From positions 236,176 to 300,175 of the forward strand of contig JBAZPO010000003.1 of the NCBI GenBank assembly GCA_041648175.1: a DNA stretch of 64,000 nt, read 5' to 3'. A program made the position numbers and the translations under genes. A model generated the notes under the pieces. That model was not told where the DNA came from. It ran no database searches and saw only the letters and a program-made list of their open reading frames with translations. This DNA is from Desulfobaccales bacterium. Its GTDB lineage: Bacteria; Desulfobacterota; Desulfobaccia; Desulfobaccales; 0-14-0-80-60-11. Positions 32,255 to 41,641 of this stretch are shown one piece after another; the first letter of the stretch is position 1, and each line of letters opens with the position of its first letter.

Positions 32255-33322
32255 ATGGGGCAGGGAAAAAAGGCCCTGGTGACGGGGATAACCGGGCAGG
32301 ATGGCAGCTATCTGGCAGAGTTGCTTTTGTCCAAGGGTTATGAAGTGCACGGCCTGGTGCGGCGGTCCAGCACCTTTAACACCCGGCGCATTGACCATCT
32401 CTATGTGGACCCGCATGAAACGGGAGCCCGGTTTTTTCTCCATTATGGGGATCTGAGCGACTCCGGGCAACTCAGCCATTTGATCTATAATCTGCAACCT
32501 GAGGAGATCTACCACCTGGCCGCCCAGAGCCACGTGCGGGTGAGCTTTGACATGCCCGAATACACCGGGGATGTGACGGGCCTGGGGGTCACCCGGCTCC
32601 TGGAGGCTATTCGCCGCAGCGGCATCAAGACGCGGTTTTACCAGGCCTCGTCCAGTGAACTGTTCGGCGACTCCCCGGCGCCCCAGAACGAAGCGACGCC
32701 CTTGCGCCCCCGGAGCCCGTACGCCGCGGCCAAGCTTTATGGCTACTGGATGGTGCGGAACTATCGGGAAGCTTACGGCCTGTTTGCCACCAACGGCATC
32801 CTCTTCAACCATGAATCGCCCCGGCGAGGCGAGACGTTTGTGACCCGCAAGATCACTCGGGCTGTGGCCCGGATCAAGTTTGGCTTGCAGAAAAAACTTT
32901 ACCTGGGCAACCTGGACGCCAAGCGGGATTGGGGTTATGCGCCGGACTTCGTAGAAGCCATGTGGCTCATGCTGCAGCAGGACACCCCGGAAGATTTTGT
33001 GATTGCCACCGGCGAGGCCCATTCGGTCCGGGAGTTTTTGGAAGGAGCCTTCGCCCATGTCAACCTGGACTGGCGGGACTATGTCGAGATCGACCCCAAG
33101 TACTTCCGGCCCACGGAAGTGGACTTCTTATGGGGAGATGCCGGCAAGGCCAAGAAAATCCTGGGCTGGCAGCCCCGGGTCAGTTTTCAAGAGTTGGTGC
33201 GCATCATGGTGGACGCCGATCTCCAAGCTCTGATGGATATGCGTCAGTGTCAGGATGTGATTGAGCGCCTGCGGCAGGAAAATCACCTCGATCCTTTAGG
33301 CCGCGGTAGTGCTCCTCGCTAG
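32255..33322 (+). CDS. gmd: GDP-mannose 4,6-dehydratase
   Basis: 355 residues. SDR extended fold: ALVTGITGQDGSYLAELLL (NADP loop), RRSSTFNTRRIDHLY, catalytic SSSELFG and YAAAKLYGYW (Y-x3-K). It converts GDP-mannose to GDP-4-keto-6-deoxymannose. AGAGG precedes the ATG. It lies between manC and fcl in the right order for GDP-L-fucose synthesis. Confidence 0.96.
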   Translation: MGQGKKALVTGITGQDGSYLAELLLSKGYEVHGLVRRSSTFNTRRIDHLYVDPHETGARFFLHYGDLSDSGQLSHLIYNLQPEEIYHLAAQSHVRVSFDMPEYTGDVTGLGVTRLLEAIRRSGIKTRFYQASSSELFGDSPAPQNEATPLRPRSPYAAAKLYGYWMVRNYREAYGLFATNGILFNHESPRRGETFVTRKITRAVARIKFGLQKKLYLGNLDAKRDWGYAPDFVEAMWLMLQQDTPEDFVIATGEAHSVREFLEGAFAHVNLDWRDYVEIDPKYFRPTEVDFLWGDAGKAKKILGWQPRVSFQELVRIMVDADLQALMDMRQCQDVIERLRQENHLDPLGRGSAPR

Positions 33323-33345
33323 CCGGGGATTCAAGGAACAATATA

Positions 33346-34287
33346 ATGGAATTGGACGCCAAAATCTATGTAGCCGGGCATCAGGGCCTGGTGGGCGGCG
33401 CCATCTGGCAGCGCCTGCAGGCTGCCGGGTTTCGTAATCTGGTGGGACGCAGCTTACAGGAACTGGACCTGCGGGACCAGGCCGCAGTGGCCGCGTTTTT
33501 CGACCAGGAACGCCCGGAGTATGTTTTTTTGGCGGCCGCCCGGGTGGGGGGGATCAGGGCCAACTCCACTTTTCCGGCGGAGTTTATTTACGACAACCTG
33601 ATGATTGAGACCAACCTTGTGCACCAGGCCTACCGGCACGAGGTCAAGAAGCTCTTGTTCCTGGGCAGTTCCTGTATCTACCCCAAGCTTTGTCCCCAGC
33701 CCATGCACGAAGAATCTCTCCTGGACGGCAAGCTGGAACCCACCAATGAACCCTACGCGGTGGCGAAAATCGCCGGCATCAAGCTCTGCCAGGCCTATAA
33801 CCGGCAGTACGGCACCTGCTTTATCTCGGTGATGCCCACCAATCTCTATGGCCCCGGGGACAATTTTGACCTGCTGGACTCCCATGTCATTCCTGCGCTC
33901 ATCCGAAAGTTTCACCAGGGCAAGGTGGGCGGGGCGCCGGAAGTGAAGGTCTGGGGCACCGGGGCTCCCCGGCGGGAATTTCTTTACGTGCATGACCTGG
34001 CCGACGCCTGTCTTTTCTTGATGGAACGCTATCAGGAGGGGGAAATTATTAATATCGGGGTAGGGCAAGATCTGCAGATCCTGGAGTTAGCCCGGCTGGT
34101 GGGAGAGGTCGTCGGCTATCAAGGGCGGATTGTGCAGGACTTAAGCTACCCTGATGGCACCCCGCAGAAACTTTTGGACGTCAGTAGACTTACCGCCTTG
34201 GGCTGGCAGGCCCAAACACCCCTCAAAGAGGGCCTGCAAAAGACGTATGATTGGTTTCTCCGCAGCCCCTGGGCGGGGGAAGTCTAA
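33346..34287 (+). CDS. fcl: GDP-L-fucose synthase
   Basis: 313 residues. The NADP loop VAGHQGLVGGAIW, then the Fcl-typical AARVGGIRAN, SSCIYP and YAVAKIAG (Y-x3-K) motifs and LYGPGDNFD. It performs the epimerase-reductase step from GDP-4-keto-6-deoxymannose to GDP-L-fucose. AAGGAA precedes the start, 24 bp after gmd. It ends this plus-strand cluster and is convergent with wecB. Confidence 0.95.
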   Translation: MELDAKIYVAGHQGLVGGAIWQRLQAAGFRNLVGRSLQELDLRDQAAVAAFFDQERPEYVFLAAARVGGIRANSTFPAEFIYDNLMIETNLVHQAYRHEVKKLLFLGSSCIYPKLCPQPMHEESLLDGKLEPTNEPYAVAKIAGIKLCQAYNRQYGTCFISVMPTNLYGPGDNFDLLDSHVIPALIRKFHQGKVGGAPEVKVWGTGAPRREFLYVHDLADACLFLMERYQEGEIINIGVGQDLQILELARLVGEVVGYQGRIVQDLSYPDGTPQKLLDVSRLTALGWQAQTPLKEGLQKTYDWFLRSPWAGEV

Positions 34288-34315
34288 CGCACCTCATCTC
34301 CGGCAGGACTCGCGT

Positions 34316-35473
34316 TCAACCAATCAGACCCCCGATGATCTCTTCGATGCGTTGGGCCGCCTGGCCGTCGCCATAGGGGTTGCGGGCCTGGGCCATGGTT
34401 TGATAGCTGACCGGGACCTCCATAAGTTCTTTAATTTCATGAAAAATCGTGGCTCTATCCGTGCCTACCAGTTTAACTGTTTTGGCCCAGACCCCCTCGG
34501 GGCGCTCGGTAACGTCTCTCATGACCAGCACCGGCTTCCCCAGGGCGGGAGCCTCTTCCTGGATGCCGCCGGAATCGGTTAAGACCACATAGCTTTGACT
34601 GAGCAGATACACGAAGGGGGCATAATCCAAGGGGGGTAACAGGAAGAGGCGGCCACCCGGCCCTTCCCCGGCAGCCCCACTGACCGGGGCCAGGATCTGC
34701 TTTACCGGGCGCTGCACATTGGGATTGAGGTGCACCGGATAAACCACCACGGCATCGGCAAAGGACTCCACCACATCCCGCAAGGCCCAGCAAATGCTTT
34801 CGAACCCGGGCCCAAAATTTTCCCGGCGATGGCCGGTGACCAGGATCAGGCGTTTACCATTGAGCGACAACTGAAACTCCCGGGCAAAATACCCTGCCCA
34901 AGTCTCTTTTTGTTGGTCAACCCGGCCGGCAATAATCTTGAGGGCATCGATGACGGTATTGCCGGTGACCCAGATGCGCTCCGGAGCTACGCCTTCGGCC
35001 AGGAGGTTGTCACGGGCCCAGGGGGTGGGGGCAAAGTGGTAGTCGGTCAAAACCCCCGCCAATTGCCGGTTGATTTCTTCCGGAAAAGGCCGGTGCTTAT
35101 CCTTGGTGCGGAGACCAGCCTCCACATGCCCCACGGGTATTTTCAGGTAGAAGGCCGCCAGGGCCGCCACAAAGGTGGTGGTGGTATCACCGTGGACCAG
35201 CACCAGGTCCGGTTGTTCCCGGCGCAGGACCTCTTTTAAGCCAATCAAGGCCCGGCTGGTGATGTCAAACAGGTCCTGGTCGGGCGACATGATATCCAGA
35301 TCAAAGTCCGGCTGAATCCCAAAGATATCCAAAACCTGGTCCAACATGTGCCGGTGTTGGGCCGTCACCGCGACTTTAACCTGAAAAGAGGCCGCGGCCT
35401 TTAAGCGCAAGTACACCGGGGCCATCTTGATGGCCTCAGGCCGGGTGCCGAAAATGAGGAGGATTTTTTTCAC
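34316..35473 (-). CDS. wecB: UDP-N-acetylglucosamine 2-epimerase (non-hydrolysing)
   Basis: About 385 residues from a GTG at 35473 (KKILLIFGTRPEAIKMAP begins the family's usual N-terminus); an open frame to 35569 would add a spurious leader over the previous gene. Signatures: HGDTTTTFVAALAAF, HVEAGLRTKDKHRPFPEEINR, VTGHRRENFG, LTDSGGIQEEAPALGKPVLVMRDVTERPE. It makes UDP-ManNAc for surface polysaccharide. It is 17 bp after the epimerase gene, same operon. Confidence 0.95.
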   Translation of the reverse strand: MKKILLIFGTRPEAIKMAPVYLRLKAAASFQVKVAVTAQHRHMLDQVLDIFGIQPDFDLDIMSPDQDLFDITSRALIGLKEVLRREQPDLVLVHGDTTTTFVAALAAFYLKIPVGHVEAGLRTKDKHRPFPEEINRQLAGVLTDYHFAPTPWARDNLLAEGVAPERIWVTGNTVIDALKIIAGRVDQQKETWAGYFAREFQLSLNGKRLILVTGHRRENFGPGFESICWALRDVVESFADAVVVYPVHLNPNVQRPVKQILAPVSGAAGEGPGGRLFLLPPLDYAPFVYLLSQSYVVLTDSGGIQEEAPALGKPVLVMRDVTERPEGVWAKTVKLVGTDRATIFHEIKELMEVPVSYQTMAQARNPYGDGQAAQRIEEIIGGLIG

Positions 35474-35490
35474 GGCGATATTTGCGACCT

Positions 35491-36531
35491 TTAGCCCTTG
35501 GACACAATTTGGCGGTTTGCCGAGGACATGCCGGGGCCAAACCGGGCCGCCGCGGCAATCAGGTCCCAATTGTCTTGAAACCAGGCAATGGTGTGCTTCA
35601 GGCCTGCATCAAACGGGGTATTGGGTTGGTAGCCGATCAGGCTCTTGGCCCGGTCCACTGAGGCTAACAACCGGGGCTTGGTATCCCATTTGCGCCGGGC
35701 AGTGAAAGTGATGCCGGCTTTGTTGCCCACCTGGCTGTTAATCATCTCGGCCAGGTCGATTATGCGGGTCTCATAGCCTGAGGCCAGATTGAATTCCTGG
35801 CCCACCGCGGCGTCAAAGTAGCCGGCCCGCAGGAGCCCGTCCACGATATCGCCCACAAAGGTAAAGTCCCGGGTCTCTTCTCCGGTCCCGGTGATGGGCA
35901 GCGGCAGCCCCTGCATGGCCAGATAGATGAAGTTGGGAATCACGTTGCGGTATTGCCCAGGTACTTCGCCGGGGCCGTACGAGTTAAAAAACCTGGCCTT
36001 GACTTCCGGCACACCGTAATGGTGTTGGAAAAAGTTGCAGTAAAGTTCTCCGACCATCTTGGTAATCTGATAAGGAGAGCTCAGATGCAGGGACATAAAC
36101 TCTTCAGTAAGGGGCAGAGGGGCGCTGCTCCCATAGATCGAACAGCCGGAGGAGGCGTAAACAAAACGTTTGACTCCGGCAAGATGGGCATATTGCAAGA
36201 GTTTTAAAGTGCCCAGGCCATTGACCAGCAGGTCGGTTTCAGGATGGTCGATGGAATTCTGGTTGGCGAACAACGCGGCCAGGTGAAAGACCACATCCGG
36301 CCCTTCAAAGAAAACCCGCTTGAGTTCAACTTCGTCCAGGATGCTGCCTTCCACAAACAAGACGTTCGGCAGGGCCGGCACGTTCCAGCGGGATGCAGAT
36401 GACAGGTCATCCACCACCACTACCGATTTGGCGCCCAGCTCCCCCAAAGCCCGAGTTAAATTGCTGCCGATGGCCCCGGCCCCGCCGGTAACCAAAATAG
36501 TCTTTCCCCGATAGGCTTCTTTATAATCCAT
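35491..36531 (-). CDS. NAD-dependent sugar epimerase/dehydratase
   Basis: 346 residues from the ATG at 36531 (GAGG 8 nt before); an upstream ATG at 36537 is too close to that site, and the longer frame would overlap the previous gene. Extended SDR: TILVTGGAGAIGSNLTRAL, DDLSSASRWN, SSGCSIYGSS and YQITKMVGE (Y-x3-K), then RFFNSYGPGE. It is related to UDP-glucose 4-epimerase or UDP-glucuronate decarboxylase/dTDP-glucose dehydratase groups; the exact sugar cannot be told. It lies between the phosphotransferase and wecB genes. Confidence 0.85.
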   Translation of the reverse strand: MDYKEAYRGKTILVTGGAGAIGSNLTRALGELGAKSVVVVDDLSSASRWNVPALPNVLFVEGSILDEVELKRVFFEGPDVVFHLAALFANQNSIDHPETDLLVNGLGTLKLLQYAHLAGVKRFVYASSGCSIYGSSAPLPLTEEFMSLHLSSPYQITKMVGELYCNFFQHHYGVPEVKARFFNSYGPGEVPGQYRNVIPNFIYLAMQGLPLPITGTGEETRDFTFVGDIVDGLLRAGYFDAAVGQEFNLASGYETRIIDLAEMINSQVGNKAGITFTARRKWDTKPRLLASVDRAKSLIGYQPNTPFDAGLKHTIAWFQDNWDLIAAAARFGPGMSSANRQIVSKG

Positions 36532-36568
36532 AGTCATTACCTCACTTGGTATAGTTGCGATCGGGACC

Positions 36569-38032
36569 TTATCGGCCCGAACCAAAAAGCACGATGCGGA
36601 TAGTCTTGAGTAGGATCGCCAGATCCAATAACAAGCTCATGTTCTTAATATAGTAGAGATCGTATTGCAGCTTTTCTTTGGTCTCTTCCAGGGTTGCGGC
36701 ATAAGAGTGCATAACCTGGGCCCAGCCAGTTATGCCTGGTTTTACCAGGAGCCGATAACTGTAGTAGGGGATTCGCTCTTTATAACCGCAGAGCACCTGG
36801 CAGGCGTGAGGGTCGGAAGCACGGCGTCCCTCCCGCAACTCCGGGACCGCCTGCTGGAATTCCCGGATAAACACTTCGCGTTCGGGGCGGGGGCCGATAA
36901 AGCTCATATCGCCTTTCAAGATATTGTAGAGTTGAGGAAGTTCATCCAACCGGGTCAGACGCAACAAACGCCCCACCCGGGTAATGCGCGGGTCGCGGTG
37001 GCAAGCAAACTGCGGTCCACACTTCTCGGCATCATTGACCATCGTGCGGAACTTTAAGATACGGAAAGGTTTGCCGTCTTTTCCCAAGCGTTCCTGGCCG
37101 AAAAAGACCGGCCCAGTGCTATCCAGTTTCACGGCCAGGGCAATGAGGACCCAAAGGGGCCAGGTCAGGGCCAATCCCAATGAGGCCAAGACCAAGTCCG
37201 TGATCCTTTTGAAGTGGCGATAGTAGACTTTATTACTGTTCAAGCTGTGGATCAGAAGCCATACATCCGAAATGTGACTGGTGGGGATCTTCCCTGCCAA
37301 AAACTCGTAGAGGCTGGGCATGTCAATTAACTGGACCCCCATAAGTGAGAAACGGACCAGGTTGTTTAACAAGCCTGTAGGGTTGCTATGAGTTATGGCC
37401 ATCACCAGCATGCCAATCCTATGGGAGGTAATCACCTCGCCTAATTGGCTGCAGTTTCCCAGGACAGGGGTGCCATCAATGCTGAGACCTATTTTTTGCG
37501 GGTTATCATCCAGAAACCCCGCAACTACCAAACCGCTATTCGTGCGACCCTTGATAATTGTGTGGATTTCTTGCCCAGCCTTGCCGGCGCCGATAATCAA
37601 AACCTTTCTTTGCAGGCGCATTGGGAGAGCGATAGCCGAAAAGGAGAAGCGCCACAAAACCAAAAGCCAAACGAAGATCACCCCCTGCCATTCGACAAAG
37701 CCACGGCCAAGCACATGACGTGGGGGCAACGTGAACATGATCACCACTAACAGGGTGCCTATGAGAGACGACAAAATGATCGTGCTGATATTTTCAAGCC
37801 GCCGAAAATCAAGGTAATGATCATACAGATTGGCCACGTAGAGCACTAAGGCATAGGTCAACCCCATCAGGATTAAGGGAGTTATAAATACATCCAAGAA
37901 AAACCAGGGGATCTCGAGGGTCCTGCGGCTCAAGCAATAGCCGATAGGCACTGACAGGCCAAACATGACCAGGTCACCGGTCAATAAAGTGAGAGGCCAT
38001 ATAGAAAGGGGCACGCCCAGAAGTTTGAGCAT
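36569..38032 (-). CDS. Undecaprenyl-phosphate sugar phosphotransferase (WbaP/WcaJ type)
   Basis: 487 residues. Four N-terminal membrane segments (first 120 residues), a nucleotide-binding-like middle (KVLIIGAGKAGQEI at about 145), one further segment (LVLASLGLALTWPLWVLIALAVKL), and the catalytic C-terminus (GPVFFGQERLGKDGKPFRILKFRTM, RLTRLDELPQLYNILKGDMSFIGPRPE, PGITGWAQV). It moves a sugar-1-phosphate onto undecaprenyl phosphate to start an exopolysaccharide repeat unit. Between LDELPQL and PGITGW is an expanded segment with two Cys (HACQVLCGYKERIPYYSYR). It opens the minus-strand EPS operon. Confidence 0.92.
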   Translation of the reverse strand: MLKLLGVPLSIWPLTLLTGDLVMFGLSVPIGYCLSRRTLEIPWFFLDVFITPLILMGLTYALVLYVANLYDHYLDFRRLENISTIILSSLIGTLLVVIMFTLPPRHVLGRGFVEWQGVIFVWLLVLWRFSFSAIALPMRLQRKVLIIGAGKAGQEIHTIIKGRTNSGLVVAGFLDDNPQKIGLSIDGTPVLGNCSQLGEVITSHRIGMLVMAITHSNPTGLLNNLVRFSLMGVQLIDMPSLYEFLAGKIPTSHISDVWLLIHSLNSNKVYYRHFKRITDLVLASLGLALTWPLWVLIALAVKLDSTGPVFFGQERLGKDGKPFRILKFRTMVNDAEKCGPQFACHRDPRITRVGRLLRLTRLDELPQLYNILKGDMSFIGPRPEREVFIREFQQAVPELREGRRASDPHACQVLCGYKERIPYYSYRLLVKPGITGWAQVMHSYAATLEETKEKLQYDLYYIKNMSLLLDLAILLKTIRIVLFGSGR

Positions 38033-38832
38033 CTAGCTCACCAATCAGGAAAGGCTGGTTAATGCCAGCCGGGGGAGGTCACAGTCAAAGGCCATGGATT
38101 GGTCTTGGACTCCGGCAAACAAGGTAAGAATGTCAAGGAATCGAAACGTAATGTTCAAAGATTCTTTCAATCGGTCCACCATGCCTTCTCAGGATAGAAT
38201 ATGTGCATAAAGCTTGCCATTGCCCCTCGAACTCCTTGCTCATCGAACCTCAGGGGGGTTGATTAAATATCATTGCAAATTGTATTCCTTAACTGCTTCC
38301 GCCATTCCGGGTTTTCCCGTTTATAGGACTGGGGATAAATCACATCATAAAACCATAACAATTCTGAATAGTTGTCTTTCTCGCCTGTCTTCCCCTTGAA
38401 CCAACTTCCTGTTCAAGTCAAGCGAAGCAACGTTGACTTGTATAAGATCGCAGCCTAACTTTGAACAACTATCAAAGAACAATAAGAGGTTAATAACTTT
38501 CAGATGTTATACGAGGAGAATCGCGGCAAGAATTGTTGGTTAATTGATAAAAAGCCCACAATTACAATTATGGTGAACATATTCAAAGGAACTAGTTTAA
38601 TGTCCTGGCAAGAAGAAGAGAGCGTTTCTGATGAGGGAAAATTATGGGGGAGGATAGTAGAACTTTACCACTAAAAAGGGCGGACACACAGGTCCGCCCC
38701 TACAAAATACTGATGAACGCAGGCCGGATGCCTGTGCCCTCTATGCTTAAACCGAATCAAACGGCGCAGGCTAAAGCCTGCGACTACCAATAATAAGGGT
38801 GCGGCGGGCGCACCCTTCAGTTTTTGTCCTGC
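38033..38832. other. Intergenic region, 800 bp, with a row of palindromic repeats
   Basis: The left part (38040-38650) is AT-rich and must hold the promoter of the EPS operon; I see no convincing gene. The right part (38678-38817) has in a row GGGCGGAC/GTCCGCCC (38678-38699), a GCAGGC/GCCTGTGC-like hairpin, CGCAGGCT/AGCCTGCG (38765-38782) and AAGGGTGCG/CGCACCCTT (38795-38817). The row lies just past the stop of the mutase small-subunit gene. Confidence 0.6.
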
Positions 38833-39237
38833 TTAGCGCTGGCGGACGTGTTCTTTGATGAAGCCGATGATATCGCCGGTGTCGGTGCCGGGGCCGAAGA
38901 TGGCAGCGATGCCGGCGGTTTTCAAGGGCGGAATGTCTTCATCGGGGATGATGCCGCCGCCCATGACCAGGACATCGCTGATGCCCTTTTCCTTCACCAG
39001 GTCCAAAACCTTAGGGAACAGGTAATTGTGGGCCCCGGAGAGCACGCTCATGGCGATGACGTCCGCATCTTCCTGGAGGGCTGCTGCGACGATCTGCTCC
39101 GGGGTCTGCCTGAGGCCGGTGTATATTACTTCCATGCCGGCATCCCGCAAGGCCGCACAGATGACCTTGATGCCGCGATCATGTCCGTCCAATCCGGGCT
39201 TGGCGGCCAAGACCCTGATTTTTCTTTCTTCCGGCAT
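38833..39237 (-). CDS. Methylmalonyl-CoA mutase, cobalamin-binding small subunit
   Basis: 134 residues, a stand-alone B12-binding domain. D17-x-H19-x2-G22 (GLDGHDRG) is the cobalt-ligand motif; SVLSGAH and VLVMGGGIIP continue the flavodoxin-like fold. It pairs with the large subunit upstream to interconvert methylmalonyl-CoA and succinyl-CoA in propionate metabolism. AAGGAG before the ATG. The two subunit genes are 349 bp apart, with the gap filled by repeats, an unusual separation. Confidence 0.92.
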   Translation of the reverse strand: MPEERKIRVLAAKPGLDGHDRGIKVICAALRDAGMEVIYTGLRQTPEQIVAAALQEDADVIAMSVLSGAHNYLFPKVLDLVKEKGISDVLVMGGGIIPDEDIPPLKTAGIAAIFGPGTDTGDIIGFIKEHVRQR

Positions 39238-39324
39238 TGTCTTTCTCCTTATGCAAGTTATGCAAGGCGCAGTGGATAGAGATTCTTCGCTACGCTCAGA
39301 ATGACGAGTTTACCCACACCATAC

Positions 39325-39490
39325 GGCGGGCAATGCCTGCCCCACATTTTATAGGGGCGGGCGGGGACGCCCGCCCTACCAACCTGAACCTCACAACCAG
39401 ATTTTTCGAGCCCAGGCGAGACGCCGTGCCATCAAATTACTTCCCCCTCACCCTAACCCTCTCCCCCACCGGGGGAGAGGGGACAAAGCT
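39325..39490. repeat. Cluster of palindromic repeats between the mutase subunit genes
   Basis: GGCGGGCAATGCCTGCCC, GGGCGGGC/GCCCGCCC followed by CTACC, a damaged CAGGCGAGACGCCGTGCC unit, and CCCTCTCCCCCAC/GGGGGAGAGG. A run of TGAAAGC units (AAGCTGAAAGCTGACCGCTG) at 39554-39585 follows. They occupy the only gap in the mutase operon. Confidence 0.75.
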
Positions 39491-39586
39491 GAATCTCTTT
39501 AACGCTCTCATTAAATAGATAGTCTTCCCCGCTTCACCGCTTCCGTGCCTTTGCTGAAAGCTGAAAGCTGACCGCTGAAAGCTCTT

Positions 39587-41263
39587 TCACAGCAGCGCCG
39601 GGGCTTCGTATTCGCCGAAGACGCCTCGCAAGGTGTCGCAGACTTCGCCCAGGGTGGCCAGGTTCCTGACCGCGTTGAGGATGGGCGGCATGAGTGCGTC
39701 GGTGCCTTGGGCCGCAGTCTTGAGCTCGGCCAGGGCTGTCGCGACGGCGGCGTTGTCCCGGGTGTTTTTCAGTTCCTGGAGGCGAGCTATCTGTTTTGCG
39801 CCGACTTCCGGGTCGACCTTGAGGAGGCCCGTTTGTTTTTCTTCGTGGGTTTGGAAGCGGTTCAGGCCCACGACGATGCGCTCGCTCTTTTCGATCTCCC
39901 GCTGGAATTTATAGGCGCTGGCCGCAATCTCTCTCTGGATGAAGCCTTTTTCGATGGCCGCGACCGCGCCGCCCATGCGGTCGATCTGGTCGATGTATTC
40001 CTGGGCCCGGGCCTCCACGGCATCAGTGAGGTTTTCCAGATAATAAGAGCCCGCCAGCGGATCGATAGTATCGCAGACGTTGGTCTCGTAGGCCACCACC
40101 TGCTGGGTGCGCAGGGCCACCTGGACCGCCAGCTCAGAGGGCAAGGCCAGGGCCTCGTCAAAGGAGTTGGTGTGCAGGGACTGGGTGCCGCCCAACACGG
40201 CGCTCATGGCCTGGAAGGCCACCCGCATGATGTTGTTGAGGGGCTGCTGGGCGGTGAGGGAGCAGCCGGCGGTCTGGGTATGGAAGCGGAGCATCAGGGA
40301 GCGGGGGTCGGCGGCGTTGAAGCGCTCCTTCATGATCTTGGCCCACAAGCGGCGGGCGGCCCGGTATTTGGCCACCTCCTCCAGGAAGTCGGAATGGGCG
40401 TTGAAGAAGAAAGAGAGCCGGGGCCCGAACTCATCCACCTTCATGCCCGCGGCAATGGCGGCCTCGACGTAAGCGATGCCGTTGGCCAGAGTGAAGGCGA
40501 TTTCCTGAACCGCAGTGGAGCCGGCCTCCCGGATGTGGTAACCGCTGATGCTGATGGTGTTCCACTGGGGCACTTCCTGGGTGCAGTAGGCGAAGATATC
40601 GGTGATGAGGCGCATGGAAGGCCGGGGGGCAAAGATATAGGTGCCCCGGGCCGGGTATTCCTTCAAGATATCGTTTTGCACGGTGCCCCGCAGTTTATTG
40701 AAAGGGACACCTTGCTTTTCCGCCACGGCCAGGTACATGGCCATAATGACGGCGCAAGGGGAATTGATGGTCATGGAGGTTGACACCTGGTCCAGAGGGA
40801 TGCCCTGGAAGAGGCGCTCCATGTCCCACAAGGAGTCGATACAAACCCCGACCTTGCCCACTTCGCCCTGGGCCAGAGCGTGATCGGAATCATAGCCGAT
40901 CTGGGTGGGGAGATCGAAGGCCACCGACAGCCCGGTCTGACCGGATTTCAAGAGGAAGTGGTAGCGTTCGTTGGTTTCCTCGGCGGTGGCAAACCCGGCA
41001 TACTGGCGCATGGTCCAGAAGCGGCCGCGATAAGCGGTAGGCTGCACTGCGCGGGTGTAAGGGTACTGGCCGGGCAGACCCAATTGCTTCAGATAATCGA
41101 ACTCTGCCATATCCAGGGGAGTATAAACCCTACCCACGGGGATGCCCGAAGTGTTGAGAAAATCCGCTTTGCGTTCCGGCATTTTCTGCAGCGCCTTGGC
41201 CACCTTTTCATCATACTTGGCCTTGGCTTCTTTAATGCGTTCCAACTGTTCTTTATCAGACAT
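39587..41263 (-). CDS. Methylmalonyl-CoA mutase, large (catalytic) subunit
   Basis: 558 residues, the catalytic TIM-barrel part only; the B12 domain is encoded separately. YPYTRAVQPTAYRGRFWTMRQYAGF is the substrate-binding signature, and the N-terminal RIKEAKAKYDEKVAKAL helix is usual for the split form. GGTQSLHTNSFDEALALPSE is conserved. The ATG has GGGAGG upstream. It uses adenosylcobalamin to move the CoA-carbonyl group. Together with the neighbouring citrate-synthase-like enzyme it suggests propionate or branched-acid oxidation, as in syntrophic or sulfate-reducing relatives. Confidence 0.94.
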   Translation of the reverse strand: MSDKEQLERIKEAKAKYDEKVAKALQKMPERKADFLNTSGIPVGRVYTPLDMAEFDYLKQLGLPGQYPYTRAVQPTAYRGRFWTMRQYAGFATAEETNERYHFLLKSGQTGLSVAFDLPTQIGYDSDHALAQGEVGKVGVCIDSLWDMERLFQGIPLDQVSTSMTINSPCAVIMAMYLAVAEKQGVPFNKLRGTVQNDILKEYPARGTYIFAPRPSMRLITDIFAYCTQEVPQWNTISISGYHIREAGSTAVQEIAFTLANGIAYVEAAIAAGMKVDEFGPRLSFFFNAHSDFLEEVAKYRAARRLWAKIMKERFNAADPRSLMLRFHTQTAGCSLTAQQPLNNIMRVAFQAMSAVLGGTQSLHTNSFDEALALPSELAVQVALRTQQVVAYETNVCDTIDPLAGSYYLENLTDAVEARAQEYIDQIDRMGGAVAAIEKGFIQREIAASAYKFQREIEKSERIVVGLNRFQTHEEKQTGLLKVDPEVGAKQIARLQELKNTRDNAAVATALAELKTAAQGTDALMPPILNAVRNLATLGEVCDTLRGVFGEYEAPALL

Positions 41264-41283
41264 GCACTGTCCTCCCTGAAAAA

Positions 41284-41640
41284 ACCGTTTTTGGTTTTTG
41301 GTTTTTCGTTTTTGGTTAAAAATACTATTAACTTCAGCAAGTTGCTATCTGTTTCACTTGCAAGTAACCGCGGAATTAAGCGGTGAAACCTTACCTTATA
41401 GTCAAATTTCTTAAAAGGGAAATGCTATTAATGGTTCTAGACACCCATCCCAGATTAACATACCGGATGCCCGAACTCTCGAATATCAGAGATTTCCTGA
41501 ATCTCTTGTCATAAATTTTCTGACAAACCAAATGTGGCATGGCGGCTGTCAGGCAGTATCTTCAGAGGGACAAAGGGCGCCCAACAACGGCGCCCTAATT
41601 ATTTATACCAAAAACCAAAAACGAAAAACCAAAAACGGTT
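41284..41640. repeat. Inverted arrays of AAAAACC/AAAAACG heptamers around an intergenic gap
   Basis: 41284-41317 is made of GTTTTTGG/GTTTTTCG units and 41607-41640 of CCAAAAA/CGAAAAA units, one the near reverse complement of the other. They bound the 378-bp gap between the mutase and the citrate-synthase-like gene, in which I see no gene. Confidence 0.7.
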
Positions 41641-41641
41641 T

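Noticed and set aside
38678..38817. Rows of repeats as a CRISPR array
   Set aside because: The hairpins differ in sequence, spacers are not of uniform length, and there are no cas genes.
39707..40783. 358-codon open frame antisense to methylmalonyl-CoA mutase
   Set aside because: A shadow of the mutase gene, Gly/His/Asp-rich without domain features.
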